In this document: positions 29,360 to 41,943 of the stretch, piece by piece | Numbering within the stretch: the stretch's first letter is position 1 | Layout: each line of letters opens with the position of its first letter | DNA from: Atherix ibis | Lineage: Eukaryota > Arthropoda > Insecta > Diptera > Athericidae | Assembly (NCBI GenBank): GCA_958298945.1 | Contig: OY282609.1 | Span: 32,585,212-32,649,211, forward strand | Length of the DNA stretch: 64,000 nucleotides | Reading direction: 5' to 3' | Notes under the pieces: generated by a model | What the model saw: the letters and a program-made list of their open reading frames with translations, nothing else | Databases searched by the model: none | Told to the model about the DNA's origin: nothing | Translations under genes and position numbers: made by a program

Positions 29360-30140
29360 ATGTTCCGTTAATTTTCGACAGCTGCTTTGCTTGCACGTGT
29401 TTTGGCTCGTCTTAGATTTTTGCCCATTTTCGACAAAAAACAGCATCGCATTAACATTGCTAAGGAGCTATTTGACTCTGTCAGCGACGACCCAAGTTTG
29501 CTCCAGAGGAAACCAACGCTCAATCATCCCAATGGAAGCTGCCGCACGAGCCAAAACCGAAAAAAGCGCGCCAGGTTCGGTCGAATGTGAAGGTTTTGCT
29601 TACAGTTTTCTTCGATTGCAGGGGCGTGGTGCAATATGAGTTCTTGCCACAGGGTAAAACAGTCAATAAGGAATATTACCAGCAAGTTATGCGCAAGTTG
29701 CGTGAAGCAATCCGCCAGAAACGCCCGGATTTGTGGAAGAACAAAATTGGCTTTTGCACCATGATAACGCCCCTGTTCACGCATCGTTGCTTGTGCGCGA
29801 ATTTTTGGCCAAAAACAACACACTAATAATGCTGCAGCCACCGTATTCCCCAGATCTGGCCCTCTGTGACTTTTTCTTGTTCCCGAAACAGATTCTTTGA
29901 TCCATTTTTTGGAATGGGAAAAAATCGAAGACGAGCCAAATCACGTGCAAGCAAAGCAGCTATCAAAAATTAACTGAACATTCAAAATGAGCGAATTTGT
30001 CGGCATAAGTAAGAGATATAAGTACCAACATAACGGCACGAAAAATCGAAAATCGAATATACGTAACCCGCGGAAATTCAAAATTCGCGATACTTTTGAA
30101 TTTCCGCGGGCTACGTATATTCGATTTTGAACAGATCTCG
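29360..30140 (+). mobile_element. Long-TIR mariner derivative, copy 3 (5' end lost)
   Basis: The sequence joins the family at GAATGTTCCGTTAATTTTCG, so the outer 5' TIR is missing. It has the shared joint into FDKKQHRINIAKEL. It then lacks the TGDESWVYGYD segment (LLQRKPTLNHPNG). It continues with KVLLTVFFDCRGVVQYEFLP and KTVNKEYYQQVMRKLREAIR, then frameshifts in the HDNAP region, reaches CDFFLFPKQIL and enters the inverted 3' TIR. The extreme 3' end holds an extra inverted copy of the adjacent 35 bp (see 30049-30128) before the normal terminus GAACAGATCTCG. Confidence 0.85.
30049..30128. repeat. 35-bp inverted repeat (one mismatch), 10-bp spacer, at mariner terminus
   Basis: Arms 30049-30083 and 30094-30128 are complementary except at 30111. 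In the other copies ATACTTTTTGAACAG is continuous. Here a reversed copy of the preceding arm sits between TTTT and GAACAG. Confidence 0.93.
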
Positions 30141-30775
30141 TGTTGTCGAAAAAATTTGGATAGACTTTTTTTTGTGTAGTGGCCTATCCAGTTTTATAAT
30201 TTAAGGTTTTTAGCGATAGCCTCGCTGATTTAAACACATTTTGTAGCTTTAGGAGGGATCGCGGTAATAGATGAGATTCTACATCTTCTCTTAATACAAT
30301 TGCGCTGGGTAGGGGTAGGAGGTCATGGGATCAGAATGTTCTAAGCGACGTGCAACTAACAACATTGAACTCGCCAATTCTGTTTTACTCGATAGCCAAT
30401 CCAGAACTCTGGGCATGCAAATTACTGATAACCAACATGGAGTAGGATTTCCCCAATAACGGAATCACCATTTCCTAGTGCTACTCTTCAATTTACTTAT
30501 ACTCACGCAAATCCTCTATCTTCCATTCAAATTAATAAAATAACATTATTTGACCATTTAAGCCGTCATACTTGAGATACCAAATGGCTTTACGGCAGTG
30601 GTTCTCTAGTACATGTCCTTGCAACATTTCATGCAAACAAGTATCGCATAAGCAGATCTCGATTTTTGTTAACTTTATTAATAAAAATCATTTCGTTTTC
30701 AATCGGTTTTAATATAGTTCAAAAAGTATTTTTTAGTAAATAATTTCTTAAAAATAAAATTTCAAAGAAATGGAA
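30141..30775. other. No supported gene; possible non-LTR RNase H trace
   Basis: FSDSLADLN near 30210-30240 on the plus strand resembles the IFSDSLAAL motif of non-LTR RNase H domains seen at 58.3 kb, but the match is too short to call. The rest shows nothing. Confidence 0.35.
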
Positions 30776-30779
30776 AGTA

Positions 30780-31225
30780 ATTAGCCGATTTCTGGTTCAC
30801 CAATTTTCCACAAATTCCTGTGAGAACATTTGGCGACATCATATTGCTTGTTGGTTGGCATTGGCAGATTCCTTAATTGAACTGGTCGATGGTTAAATGG
30901 GAAGGAAAAATTAGAGAATCTCCCGCTCATTGCCGAGGGGTCTAGCATAACCCGGATGCGTTTTGGTGGTTCAGTAACCATAAACAATAACCAATGCCTC
31001 CAAGGCTGTAGTCTCAACTAACGTCCTGATTGCCCACAGTTCGCCATTGAAAGGAGAACTTCATTTTGGTAAAAATTCGCACTTCATTTGGCGATATTAA
31101 CCGCCAACAAGTTGGCTGACTGCAAAGAACTTTCTGTGGTCATGGACAAAGGCTTCTGTTAACATGTGTGGAGTCACCCACTCTATTTACTAATTTTAGG
31201 AATAGTTTCCTATAACAAGATAGAT
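30780..31225. repeat. Unclassified repeat X, copy 2 (no minisatellite)
   Basis: From CTAGCATAACCCGGA (30942) to TTTCCTATAACA (about 31217) this matches both outer parts of the repeat at 27284-28218. The two halves are joined at CAAGGCTGTAGTCTCAACTA, where copy 1 has its minisatellite. The 160 bp before 30942 may also belong to it, but have no counterpart in copy 1. Confidence 0.65.
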
Positions 31226-32014
31226 TGGCGTTTACCATTTTACCTATACTTAGAGGCTAATGCTGGTTGTGTAAAAATAGTCTAAGACAGTTTTTCGACC
31301 AATTTAAATAACAAATTCTATTGAGTAAGTCCGATGAGGTCCACTGATTAGTCGAATACAGCGGTTAATCGCCTTTGCCTTGCTAATGCCATTCTTACCC
31401 ATATAGTAAGGTAACGAATCAACGGTTTTTCTTTGTCTTACATTTCCTGCCAATCAAAATCTTTACCATCTTAAAAATTAGAAAAAAATACTTCTTTCTT
31501 TTTAATTAAAAATACACAATACAAAAAAAGCTTATTACTTTGAAGCGTAAATCTTTTTATTTGTTTTCCTTATTAGATTTTATTATTCATAAAAAAACCG
31601 GTTCACATTTTACCTTAATTACAATAATGACAATTTTAATACCATTTTTATGATTATTTTCTTTTTCTTTTTGTCATATTACTTTTAATTATTACTATAA
31701 ACATTATTTATTCATTAAATAGATTCCGGAGCAGTTACATATCTAAATAGGAGGAAATAGTTTTCTGACATAATTTCTATTAATCAAAAATTCTTGAGTA
31801 AATTTTTTTTCAATAATATTTTTATCGTTAATGTTCTTTTAATACGATTTTTTTTATACATAAAATTTGTTTGTTGTTGTTGTTTTTTTTTAATAAATAA
31901 TATTCGAATATATTCATTGAAAAACTTCAAAGTTTTTTTCTTCTTATAATTAATAAATTTCTTATTGGATTTTTTTTCCCTCAATTAATATTTAATGTTT
32001 CCATTTTTCATTAT
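31226..32014. other. AT-rich 3' flank of Vps41
   Basis: Homopolymer-rich sequence with no open frame of interest. The Vps41 3' UTR should extend into its right part. An AATAAA overlaps the Vps41 stop codon (minus strand). Confidence 0.5.
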
Positions 32015-35000
32015 TTATTTTGAATCCTTTTTCGATTTACAAACTATACAGAAAATTTCATCGTATCTTTCGATGAGGCAAGTTTCATGAAAATAATGAT
32101 GACAATTAAAAGCGATTATATCCTTTTTAACGGAATTACTTGTAACAAGAACAGCATGACAAATTGCGCACATAGCATCCGACGATATACAAAGTGCACG
32201 TTGTTGTTGACGGAATAGTTTCTCTTGGATATTAAAATAGTCCATAACTAAAATTTGATTACATCCACCGTGTATTGAAAGCTAGTTTAAAGGAGAAAAT
32301 ATAACAAGAAACAGATTTAATGCTATATATTTTATAATTATAAGAAAATGTTTTATAAAAATATGTTCGTCTTTAATCAGTTTCACTGAACAATAGTTTC
32401 GATTAATTAATTAACTTAATTACAGTATAAAATTTATAAAATGATTAATTTTTTATTGAATTTATTTATCTACTAAATAAATTCAGGAATATTTATAATG
32501 AAAAGTTTCATTTTTGCGTTTTGTTTTTTTAAATATTGATTAGTCGAAATAGTTCGTGGCGTTTTTTGAAAAAGTTCGTGGCATTATGAACTGCTGCTGT
32601 TCGGTCTAAGAGTGTTATTTCTGGGCTATACGGGGGATGCATCAAAACTTCCTAGGCGAGTCATCAAAGATCGTTATCGTGGTGAAATACAACACGTTTC
32701 CTATTGATCAATTGTAACTGTTTTCTCTCAATCGCATCGTGTTATCTCTCGAGTTAGTTACTCACAGAACAGTACCGAGTTAACAGTTTAACCGAACTTA
32801 GCCCTCAATCCTGCCTTTGAAATTGTTTGTAATTATTAATCTCAATTTTTCCATGATCCTTTTCACGTATTTTACCCGATTTTTCATCGCCAATTATGAT
32901 TTGCTTCAAAAATGACTCGATTTAATTGCGCTTCAAGCAGCGTATCGCAGATGTTATGTCGGTCCATCTTGTTTCTTTTTGAAACCAGGCTTTTGCAAAA
33001 ATTACTTTTTCGGTAATTGATCGACTAGAACGGGGCTCATCTTTGATATCAAATTTTTCAGGACGAAAGCAAGCGAACCATTTGCGTGCTACTGATTTTG
33101 ATACAGCACATTCACCATAAACATTAAAAAAAAATGTACAACCCTGCGATACGTTTTCGCCTTTGTCGAAATGGTATTGTAAAATATCGTGATTTTTCTC
33201 TTTATTCCGGTCCATTTTTGGACAAAAATACCGATTTGAAAAAATTTTGCGCAACACATAGCTTTAAGTGTCGCCTTTCAAACGCAAGTCTAGTGTCGGA
33301 AACCAGCACAAACTTTTTCGACTAATTAATATATACAATAATTTAAAAAAATTTACTGGCCTGAACCACTAAAAATATTGAAAAAGGAAATCGTCCCGAA
33401 GAATCACAAAAAAACTAAGCCACAAACAGTTTTGTTTTTGTTTCAATGATTTTACCTGTAAACTATAATCGGATAACATTTTTATTAGGGATTTTTTTAG
33501 ATCCGGAATATCCTGTCCCAATTTTATTTTGGTAACTAGTATTTCTGGATTGACGTAACCTAAAAAAAAAAAAACAATATAAATTAAGTAAGCTTAAAAT
33601 ACTATTTATTATCATAGAATAATTTATAATTAAATATTAATTGCTTTTTTTCTAAAAAATGTTAATTTTATTTATCACTATGAACAAAATTAGATTATAA
33701 ACTATAAATTCATATAACAATGGGATTTTCTTTTTTGTCAATTCCAAATTATTTGAGAATAATTAAACAATAATGCAGCTATTCAACTAATTGTATTAGA
33801 ATTTTAGGTTCCATTATTGTTTAAATGAGGCGCTATGCAATATCACTTTCATTCCAAGGGAAAATTTTATTAAAAAAAATAAAGACCATTATTTAATTTG
33901 GAATATCATGCTTTGATCTTCATTAACAAAAGTTGAATATGAAAAGACCTACCAGATTGTCAGATTTTTTTTTAAATATGAACATTTAAGGTGTGTCAGG
34001 AAATTACTTTATTAAATATTGTTTTAATATTACTGAATTTATTGAATATTGCTTGAATAAATTAAAAATTATAATAGGGAAAATTCAAAAAATCTAAATA
34101 ATTCCTGACTGAATTTTGCACAGTTCCAAAATCTGTGCACAAAACGATCATCGTGCCGAATTTTTGGTATAAAATACATTCCTTCCTGAATTTTAAATAT
34201 AAATTAAACCTCTTACCAAATAGTTGATATAAAAAAAACTTATTTTTCCCATTAATCAGAAGCTTCTTGTTAGTGGAAAAATTGTCAATGATGAAAAAAT
34301 TCTAATATGGTGAATATGAAGTGTGGCAGAAAAGTAATGTGACTACGATAACTACGAAACTTCATAGAGCTTGATAAGTGAAGTTGTGTTTTTGTGGTAC
34401 GTTCCACGAAAAACGAAAAAGCGCAATTTGGAGCTACGATGTGCTATAAAATTTTCGTTAATCTTGCTAAATTCCTGCATTTATTGTCTACTATCTTAAC
34501 ATGGCGTGGGTGCAGACATCCCATTGACGATGAGGGATAAGTGAATGTCTTCGATCTGAGTTTTATCGTGAAGCATAGCATTCAGATTTCAATACTAACA
34601 CGACCTTTAACAGTGCTTAATTTAATTTTCCTTTCCCAATCTCACTGGCAAAACCCCTATTGTCTTAAAGCTGAACCAGAGTCTGTGTTGAGCGGTGAAT
34701 TTAAATCTCCTAAAAATCAACTTTCATTACAGAGGGCTCTTGTAAGATCTGCCCCATCGATTAACAATGAAGCTGATGAGTAGTGAGTTAAATTTCCTTT
34801 AAAGATTCAGAGATATAACGTTCTTCGGGTCAGATACGTGGATTCTCCACTAGTACAACGCCCCTATCACACAGACAACTCCATCAACGAGCTTTTACCG
34901 AAAAAAGAGATTCCTGTACTCCCTCCCCTTCTATTCGTCTAATCCAAGTCCGTGTGATTTGTTTGTTTCCCAAGCTAAAAAAAAACACTTAAAAGGACAT

Positions 35001-38000
35001 CATCTTGGTTCTGTCGATAGCATCCGAAGGAGTGTTAAACTGCTGTCATAAAACTTCCGGACATTTGAATATTTTAAATACGATAAAAACAAATTCCTTT
35101 AAAAAAGTGAAGGTGTCTAAAATCAAATTGAGATAAAGATGTAGAATTTTGGAAAAAGTTCTCTTTGTCGATTAAATAAAATGTAATTTCTTTCAAAGTC
35201 CAAGACTGATTTACATGTACATATATATGGAAAGGACTACATACTCAATATTGGGTAAGTTTTTTTTTATTTGTCTGTTGCTACACAATAGCAACTTTTA
35301 TATTTTTAGTTACAGAACAAAATATTCTGTCCGAGTGAGGTAAAAAATTCAACTAAGATGATATATTTTATGGTAATGAAGACTTATTAGAATTTCAATT
35401 ATTATTCTAATATGAAAATTTTGATAAGAACATAACTATTCTAATATGAAAATTAATTTTCGAATAAAAAAATTATACAACAAAATGTTCACTATCCTTG
35501 CCTGACACTTACCAACAATGCCATCTAATAATTTTGTAACTATTTCTGGCTGTTTAAGTGACTCATTAATTAAATCATTCCATAAATCAGGGTCATCATG
35601 CTCTTTGCAAAATTCTATTGCCATTTGAATATTTGTTAACTGCAATTACAAAAAAACGTACATTTTCAAATGTTTGAGCTCATTAAAAACACTAATTTTC
35701 AAAGTAAACCTTTTGGATAATTATGTTTAGAGCCTCACTAATATTGCCAATTTTTCCAAGTAAATAAACCATTTCCGGATAAAATAGTTCACGTTCGCAT
35801 ATGTCTAATGCCTCTTGTATACGATAATTACTCGATCTTTTCAAAAATGGCAGCAATTTTTTACGATCGTATTTCGCATATAAACCAACAAGTTTCCAAC
35901 TGAATTGTCCACTATTATCCACTTTGTCTAATTCATGCAAATACTGTAATAAATAAACAAATTTTTAGCTTTATTTGTTTTTGAGATCATAAAATTTAGT
36001 TTTACGAGTAAATATTAATTTAATCAATCAAGAAAAAATAATATTAAAAGCTAAAAAAAAACTGCTTTAAATGAATGGAATGGATAGTTGTGTATCATTA
36101 CAACTATAGTAACAGATGCAGAGCAGCAATCATCAGCCTAATCATGCTGATGTGTAATAAGTTGGATAATTTAACAAACAAAAAATTCCTATAATAAATT
36201 ATACGATTTTTTTTTGTTAAATTATTGGCTATTTTCCAAACGTGCCTTTTAACAGTATAATTACTAATTTTGACATAAAAATACATCAATCATTATTGAG
36301 ATTTTTTAACTGTTCAAACCTGGACTCAGCCATCTTAGATATTGCAACTAGTGCAAATGTATTATAAAATGCAATTCTTAACTCTTAAAACAAAAAAAGT
36401 CTGATCATCTACACTTAAAAAAAATTTGCCTAATATGTACCATGTATAAATAGTCCTGTCGTTGTGCCAATTTTTGAACAACTATTTGCGGATGTATTTT
36501 TTTCGGCTGTACAAGCATGGCTATTGCTTGTTCTGAATCTAATTGAATTAATGGAATGATAATTTGATGTATGACATTGTAGAGATTATGTTCCTTTATC
36601 AACTTAAACACATCCTTATTTTGTAATCTAAAAATTAAATAAATCAATTGAAATAGCAGAATAATAATTTATAAACAACAAAAATAATTAAAAACAACAA
36701 TTATATCTTACTTTAAATACATTGTAAGAGCACTGGTATAGTTATTCTCATGCGAATAGAGAATCGCTAAAGCTTCCAGTAGAACGTTAGGATCTTCGGA
36801 ATTAAAGTTGTCATGAATAGCATTTATTACTGCCGATGCATTATAAAGGCTCGGCTTCCATTCTTTGATAAGTGTAAGAAAACCCTAAAAATATATATTT
36901 TTCATTATTAATCAATTATTAAAATAGATTTTAATATGATTTTATTCAATATTGTTGTAAAAAAGTAAATTATTAGTATGATTTAGTATTTGAACAATAT
37001 TTTTCTAAGCACTACGACACTAAAGATCATATGGGAAAAAAAAACAATTAATTTCTGCTCACTTATTTGAGATATTATTAAATGATTTTTCGAAACCCTT
37101 ACTTGATTATAAAAAGAAGTGAACTTAACGCACCGATACAAACAATTACTCTACAATACGATACTGAAACCGATATGGACATACGGTCTCAAAGTTTGGC
37201 GTTCGACCAAGCATTCCAATTCCCATCAATGCTCCCTTGATATTATCCAACGTGATCTAATTTGTTCTATACGTTCGCGAATTACGTATTTTCCGTTATT
37301 ACATTTTCGTCTATCCTACCATCCTAATACTTTAGCAAGAGAACTGTTCTCTCTCACCTTTCCATTATACACCCATTGAATTTTGAAACGGCAAAGGCCT
37401 CATGATTTTATAAATCTATAAAATAAATAATCCCGTTCTTTGGGAAGCCATCGATGGTTGTTTTCGCCTACATGTTTTCATGTCATTGAATTTTTGTATA
37501 AAATTTGCTTGTTACAAATTATATGTAGTTGCAGATAACATTTAAATTTAAAAAATATATCTATTTTGTTGCAACTATAAATATACCTGTGGATCAAATT
37601 TCAAATACTCGAAAAGAACCATTTCGTATACTTGAGGACTTAGTTTGTAGTTTTCCGATCTTGGTAAATATGCGCTGACCGAACGCAATTGTTGCACTTT
37701 CACAAACTTGTAAATTTCCTCCTCCCAAAGAGTTTTGTTATTTTCGAAGACACGTTGGCACAATTTTCCTGCAGCATCGTACTGCCGTAAAAGTAACAAA
37801 TGATCTAAATATAATCTGTAAATTAATAATTTAATGAAAATATTTTCACTCATTAATATAGATGAAATTCAGACAATTACTTTGCAACACTGACTAATGA
37901 ATATTTTCCGCCATGTAAGGATATTACTTCCATTGCCTCTTCGTATTTACTAAAAATATAAAAGATACAAATTCGTTAATTTAGACTATTTTATTAATTT

Positions 38001-41000
38001 ATCGAATTATCGTTTACCCAATTGTTTGTAAATAAATATTTATATACAATTTTGTATTTAATCAAATAGTACTAATTTGTTTACCACAACTTATTTTATA
38101 AAAATTCTTTCGTTCATTTTTTGATATATTCGCATGTAAAATACATATATGTATTTTTGATATTGTTATCAACTTGTTTTGATATTGTAATCAACTTGTT
38201 TTGATATTGTAGTTAACTTGTTTTATTTTTTTACCGATATGAAGGGAAAAAAATAACGCATAATAAAATAGTAGAAATAAGTATACTTAAAATAACTTAT
38301 GTTTTATTGTACAGGATATATATATATTCAGTCAGTCGAGTTATTAGATTCAAACAAGAATATCACAACATTTGTTTGGCAAATTTTTCCAATTGTAAAA
38401 ATATTCCTTGGGTCGTTTAATAGCATTTTCATTAGGAACTTCAAACGAGCACAAATTGTCGTTGTACAAGTCGCTCATTTGCTCAACGGTGCGTTTGTGT
38501 AATACCAAATGATATGATTGACACTTGCGAGGCATCCACGCCGTATCGAATCGAACGTCGTGTCTTCTATAAACCATACGCAACGGGCTTGTCCAAATAC
38601 CAAACGATATGTCTTCAGATACGTATTTAACTAGATTAAGCGAGTTCATAATTATATATTCAGCAATACCACGACTAAACACATAAGCACCACCCAGCGC
38701 ATAGGGTAGGTAGTGTTCGCACAAATTAAAATTATCCTCCTTCCATTGACCGCGTTTTTTCACTTGCGCTTGTCCATTAAAATAGCCCCAATAGAGTTCT
38801 GGTAAAGGATTGTTACGATAGTATATTTTCGATTTCCGTATTAACTTACGATCGTAAGAAACTAGCTCATTGACTAGTAAATCAAGTTTCACGTACGTAT
38901 CGTCGTCGACCTTCAAAATATAATTAAAATTAAACTCTTTTGTAAGATATTCTATACTGAGTAACATTTTCTCTGTTAAATTCGCATACGAATCTTGTAA
39001 ATTATTTAACAATAGAATATCATCATGAGCTCGATTTTCCTGTATCAATTTCTTATTAATAGTTTCGGTTAAACCGCGTGTTCCCACTACGAACAAATGC
39101 TTAGTATGGATTAATCGTCGATTTTCTCCATTATTGTCATTATTCATCCAATCTTTAAATAAATTTAAACGATTCTCTTGATCGGCAGGATGTTCCAGCT
39201 CTAAAAAACCATCTGCTTTGTATTCCGGTAAGTATACATTGTCTTCCGGATAATAATCATGCTTAATAATATTCTCAAATTGGAGCCAAGTATTTCTGAT
39301 TGTATCGCGTCTCTCGTAATTAGTTGGTGCCGATAGAATTAAAATAATCAGAAACTGGCCATCATCGTGATTTTTTGAAACACCCGGCAATTTCGAGGAG
39401 CATTTTTCAATATTTGTTAGTGTCATCGAAAGGAAGCACCCAAAGAAGAATGCAAACATTGCACTAAATAATGTTATTAAATTGTTAAGTCGTCGCATTT
39501 TTATTCACTTTATGAACCATTGATATTATTTACAAGTCTTCCATTTGATAAACAAAGCGAACAACCGATATGTCCTTCCGAAAATATCTCACAAAGTTGA
39601 TAAACCAAATGATGAACAAATCTACTTCGCCATGGTTTATTTTCGTTTTTATCTTTTTCACTTTTGACAGCTCCACACTGATAGGCAGAAGTTTGACATT
39701 TTAAGTATTACAATTGTGTTCGTTAACAGTCTTCACTTAAAAAAATCTTAATTGCACATTGGCGCTATGTTAAGACGTAAATTTTATTTATATTTTAAAG
39801 TGTTTTACAAAATCATTCACAATTGCCATGCTATATTCACTAAATTCACGAAATATTACGAAAATAACATGAAAAGGATTATATCCAACGAATATTTTTA
39901 GTTTTCTGCACTTCACCCAGAATAAATAAATAATTCCTAAATGCTTTTGTATCACATTCACTTGTACGCACTGAAATTACATTATTTTTAATTCAATTTT
40001 TATATATTTTATCAAATTCACAATTAATTATTAAGAATTATTATTTTGTGTAAGAAAACTCATATTTTTACACAACACTCAAGAACTATTTCTATTTAAT
40101 TTGATCTGGAAATTACTACATTTAAATTATATATTATTATAGAACTATTCTTAAAATAAGTTTAATTTATTATTTAAGAACAACTAACCAAATATAATTT
40201 AATGATTTTTTGCAAAACTATTTTGCATTTACGACTGCCTATGATTAAAAAGTAATTACCACATACCTGTGTGCGATAAGCCACTGTACTCGATCATCAG
40301 TTTCATAGAGACTTGCGACAATAATATCTTTTGGTGATACAATAAAATAACGATTCTCCTCAATAAGACAATCTAAATGATAGTCATTGACTTTACACTC
40401 TTGATATCTGTGCGTTAGTAAATATTTAGAAGAAGAAAAAAACAATAACATCAATATATATCAAATTATAAATAAAAATATATTAACAATTACCCACGCA
40501 ATGATAGACTATCTGTACAAATTTGTGAATAGTCACTCACTTTATATTGTAGAACACATAAAATAGGTCTTAAGGCTTTATTATCAACATCGCGTTGTTT
40601 TTGATATCCTAATACTACCAATTGATTCGATTCAAGTGGTGCAACTCCACAAATATAAAAATCAGTTTGAAATGTTGATACTAAAATTATAAATATTTTA
40701 TATTTACGGTTTTATATATGAAATACTAATAATTTAACTAACTTGGATCAACTATATAACCAGTTATATCTCTGTTCGATAGATCTATTTGATTACTTTT
40801 CCGAATGAGACAAATTCGTATTGTATCGACCCAGCCAATAAGTAATGTTGTTGAATCGGACCATCGTAAATTACATCGAAAATTTTCTAATTTAGATCTT
40901 CAAATATAAATACGATAAAATTAGTTTCATTTAAAAAGAATTAATAAAATTTTGTAAAAAAATTGTTACCCTTTCGGTTCTTCCCATTTTATCAATCCCA

Positions 41001-41943
41001 ATGAGCATTTTTCATTTAAATCATAAACTCGTACTCCTAAATTGGACGCCCAAGCCACAAATTGGCCCATCCAAGCTATAGCAGATACAGAACCTTCCGA
41101 TTCACTTAAGACTGTTGTTTTTAAATTTTTAATAAATGTCTTTTCATATAGCGTTAACTTATCATCACCTTAAATCATATTTAATTACTTTTAGTAAATC
41201 ATAGGAAATATACCATATATATTGTATTATAGACAATATAAAATATTGAATTGATTTAAATGAATATATACCAATTATAAATCTTCTACCCGAACTAAAT
41301 TTACTTTGTTGGGGATCTAATGCAATTGATTTAACTTTTTTTCCAATGGTTAATTTTTGATTATTCTCTAGTGTATATAGACCAGTTACGAAAACCTACA
41401 ATAAAATAGTAGATGTTATTGTTCCAATTAAATTAATGAAAGTATTTTAATAAACCTGCCCATCGTCTGAACATGTGGCCACATATTCACCCTTTGCATC
41501 AATTGATATATGATTGACCAGAATCATATGCGGAGGAAAGTGAGGTTTCTTTGGGTCACAGAATGACTCTACATAGTTACCTTGATGATCAAGCATATAT
41601 ACGGAGCCCCAGTATGTGCCGAAAAATAGAAACTGAAATAGAAAGAAGATTGTTTAGTTTAATGCGCAGAGATGATTCATATCATTTAAATTGTATACCC
41701 TGGAATGAACAGAAATGCAGCTAACCACATCTTTGTTTAAAATTTTGTTCAAATCATTTGAAATTCGTAAGTATTTTAATTTGGGCTCCACTTCCTCTTC
41801 GGTGCTTTCAGTATCAGTATCCTACATTCAATATAAAGATTTTAATTTATACTTCATTATTTCATTTATCAACAATATTGATGTATGTTGGGTGGGGGCG
41901 GGTTATGACTATAAAATAAACTTACACTATTGATTTCAATCAT
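32015..41943 (-). CDS. lt: Vps41 / light, HOPS complex subunit, complete, sixteen exons
   Basis: Exons, 5' to 3': 41943-41926, 41821-41699, 41632-41456, 41395-41272, 41168-40970, 40897-40743, 40680-40494, 40407-40267, 37949-37881, 37815-37587, 36884-36712, 36627-36441, 35943-35710, 35639-35513, 33559-33456, 32281-32015. All join in frame with GT-AG introns (2514 nt, 837 aa; human VPS41 is 854). An acidic N-terminus ([12 protein letters not shown]) precedes a WD40-type propeller ([42 protein letters not shown]). Clathrin-heavy-chain-like alpha-solenoid repeats follow ([20 protein letters not shown]). The end is a RING-H2 ([19 protein letters not shown]). Family role: tethering late endosomes to lysosomes and AP-3 trafficking. 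Introns 10, 14 and 15 carry transposon remnants and intron 8 a nested gene. Confidence 0.96.
32530..33420 (-). mobile_element. SETMAR/Hsmar1-like mariner remnant in Vps41 intron 15
   Basis: The minus-strand frame 33257-32922 holds the first HTH region: [40 protein letters not shown] and [17 protein letters not shown]. Much further on, 32700-32600 (minus) reads [17 protein letters not shown] sequence, the region of the third catalytic Asp. The central catalytic part is deleted or unreadable. It has the same orientation as the host gene. Termini are not defined; the boundaries are approximate. Confidence 0.72.
34320..35085 (+). mobile_element. Mariner remnant in Vps41 intron 14, antisense to the gene
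   Basis: It starts with a TIR-like GTGTGGCAGAAAAGTAATGT. Plus-strand readings give AIKFSVNLAK (N-terminal HTH start), [13 protein letters not shown] (the WRLPTEPKP segment), and then [13 protein letters not shown] with a degraded [32 protein letters not shown] sequence. This is a DD34D mariner of a lineage related to, but distinct from, the long-TIR family in this window. There are many frameshifts. The 3' terminus is unclear. Confidence 0.6.
37105..37440 (+). mobile_element. Jockey-like non-LTR fragment in Vps41 intron 10, antisense
   Basis: The open frame 37119-37379 reads [30 protein letters not shown] and [15 protein letters not shown]. This is the last part of a Jockey-type ORF2, where [19 protein letters not shown] is the hallmark. 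It is 5'-truncated, as usual for target-primed insertion. It is similar to, but less decayed than, the fragment at 8.6 kb. Confidence 0.78.
38156..38222. repeat. 22-bp tandem repeat, three units, Vps41 intron 8
   Basis: TTTGATATTGTTATCAACTTG and two near-identical following units differ at two or three positions. It lies between Vps41 exon 9 and the 3' end of the nested galactosyltransferase gene. Confidence 0.85.
38299..38306 (-). promoter_or_regulatory. Poly(A) signal of the nested galactosyltransferase gene
   Basis: The minus strand reads ACAATAAAAC about 45 bp after the stop codon of the gene ending at 38350. Confidence 0.6.
38350..39498 (-). CDS. beta3GalTII: Beta-1,3-galactosyltransferase 6 (proteoglycan linker GalT-II), intronless, nested
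   Basis: A single 382-codon frame. Residues about 6-26 form a signal anchor (type II Golgi protein). The GT31 motifs are in order: [36 protein letters not shown], the metal-binding [20 protein letters not shown] and EDISFGIW. The overall pattern fits B3GALT6, which adds the second galactose of the GlcA-Gal-Gal-Xyl linker on heparan and chondroitin sulfate proteoglycans using UDP-Gal (family knowledge). It lies wholly within intron 8 of Vps41 on the same strand, so its transcript needs its own promoter and terminator inside the host intron. Its length is close to the animal orthologues and no residue I would expect is missing. Confidence 0.94.
   Translation of the reverse strand: MRRLNNLITLFSAMFAFFFGCFLSMTLTNIEKCSSKLPGVSKNHDDGQFLIILILSAPTNYERRDTIRNTWLQFENIIKHDYYPEDNVYLPEYKADGFLELEHPADQENRLNLFKDWMNNDNNGENRRLIHTKHLFVVGTRGLTETINKKLIQENRAHDDILLLNNLQDSYANLTEKMLLSIEYLTKEFNFNYILKVDDDTYVKLDLLVNELVSYDRKLIRKSKIYYRNNPLPELYWGYFNGQAQVKKRGQWKEDNFNLCEHYLPYALGGAYVFSRGIAEYIIMNSLNLVKYVSEDISFGIWTSPLRMVYRRHDVRFDTAWMPRKCQSYHLVLHKRTVEQMSDLYNDNLCSFEVPNENAIKRPKEYFYNWKNLPNKCCDILV

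Noticed and set aside
30195..30500. Non-LTR RNase H fragment (FSDSLADL)
   Set aside because: Only one short motif matches and the downstream reading is not recognisable. Noted only in the gap entry.
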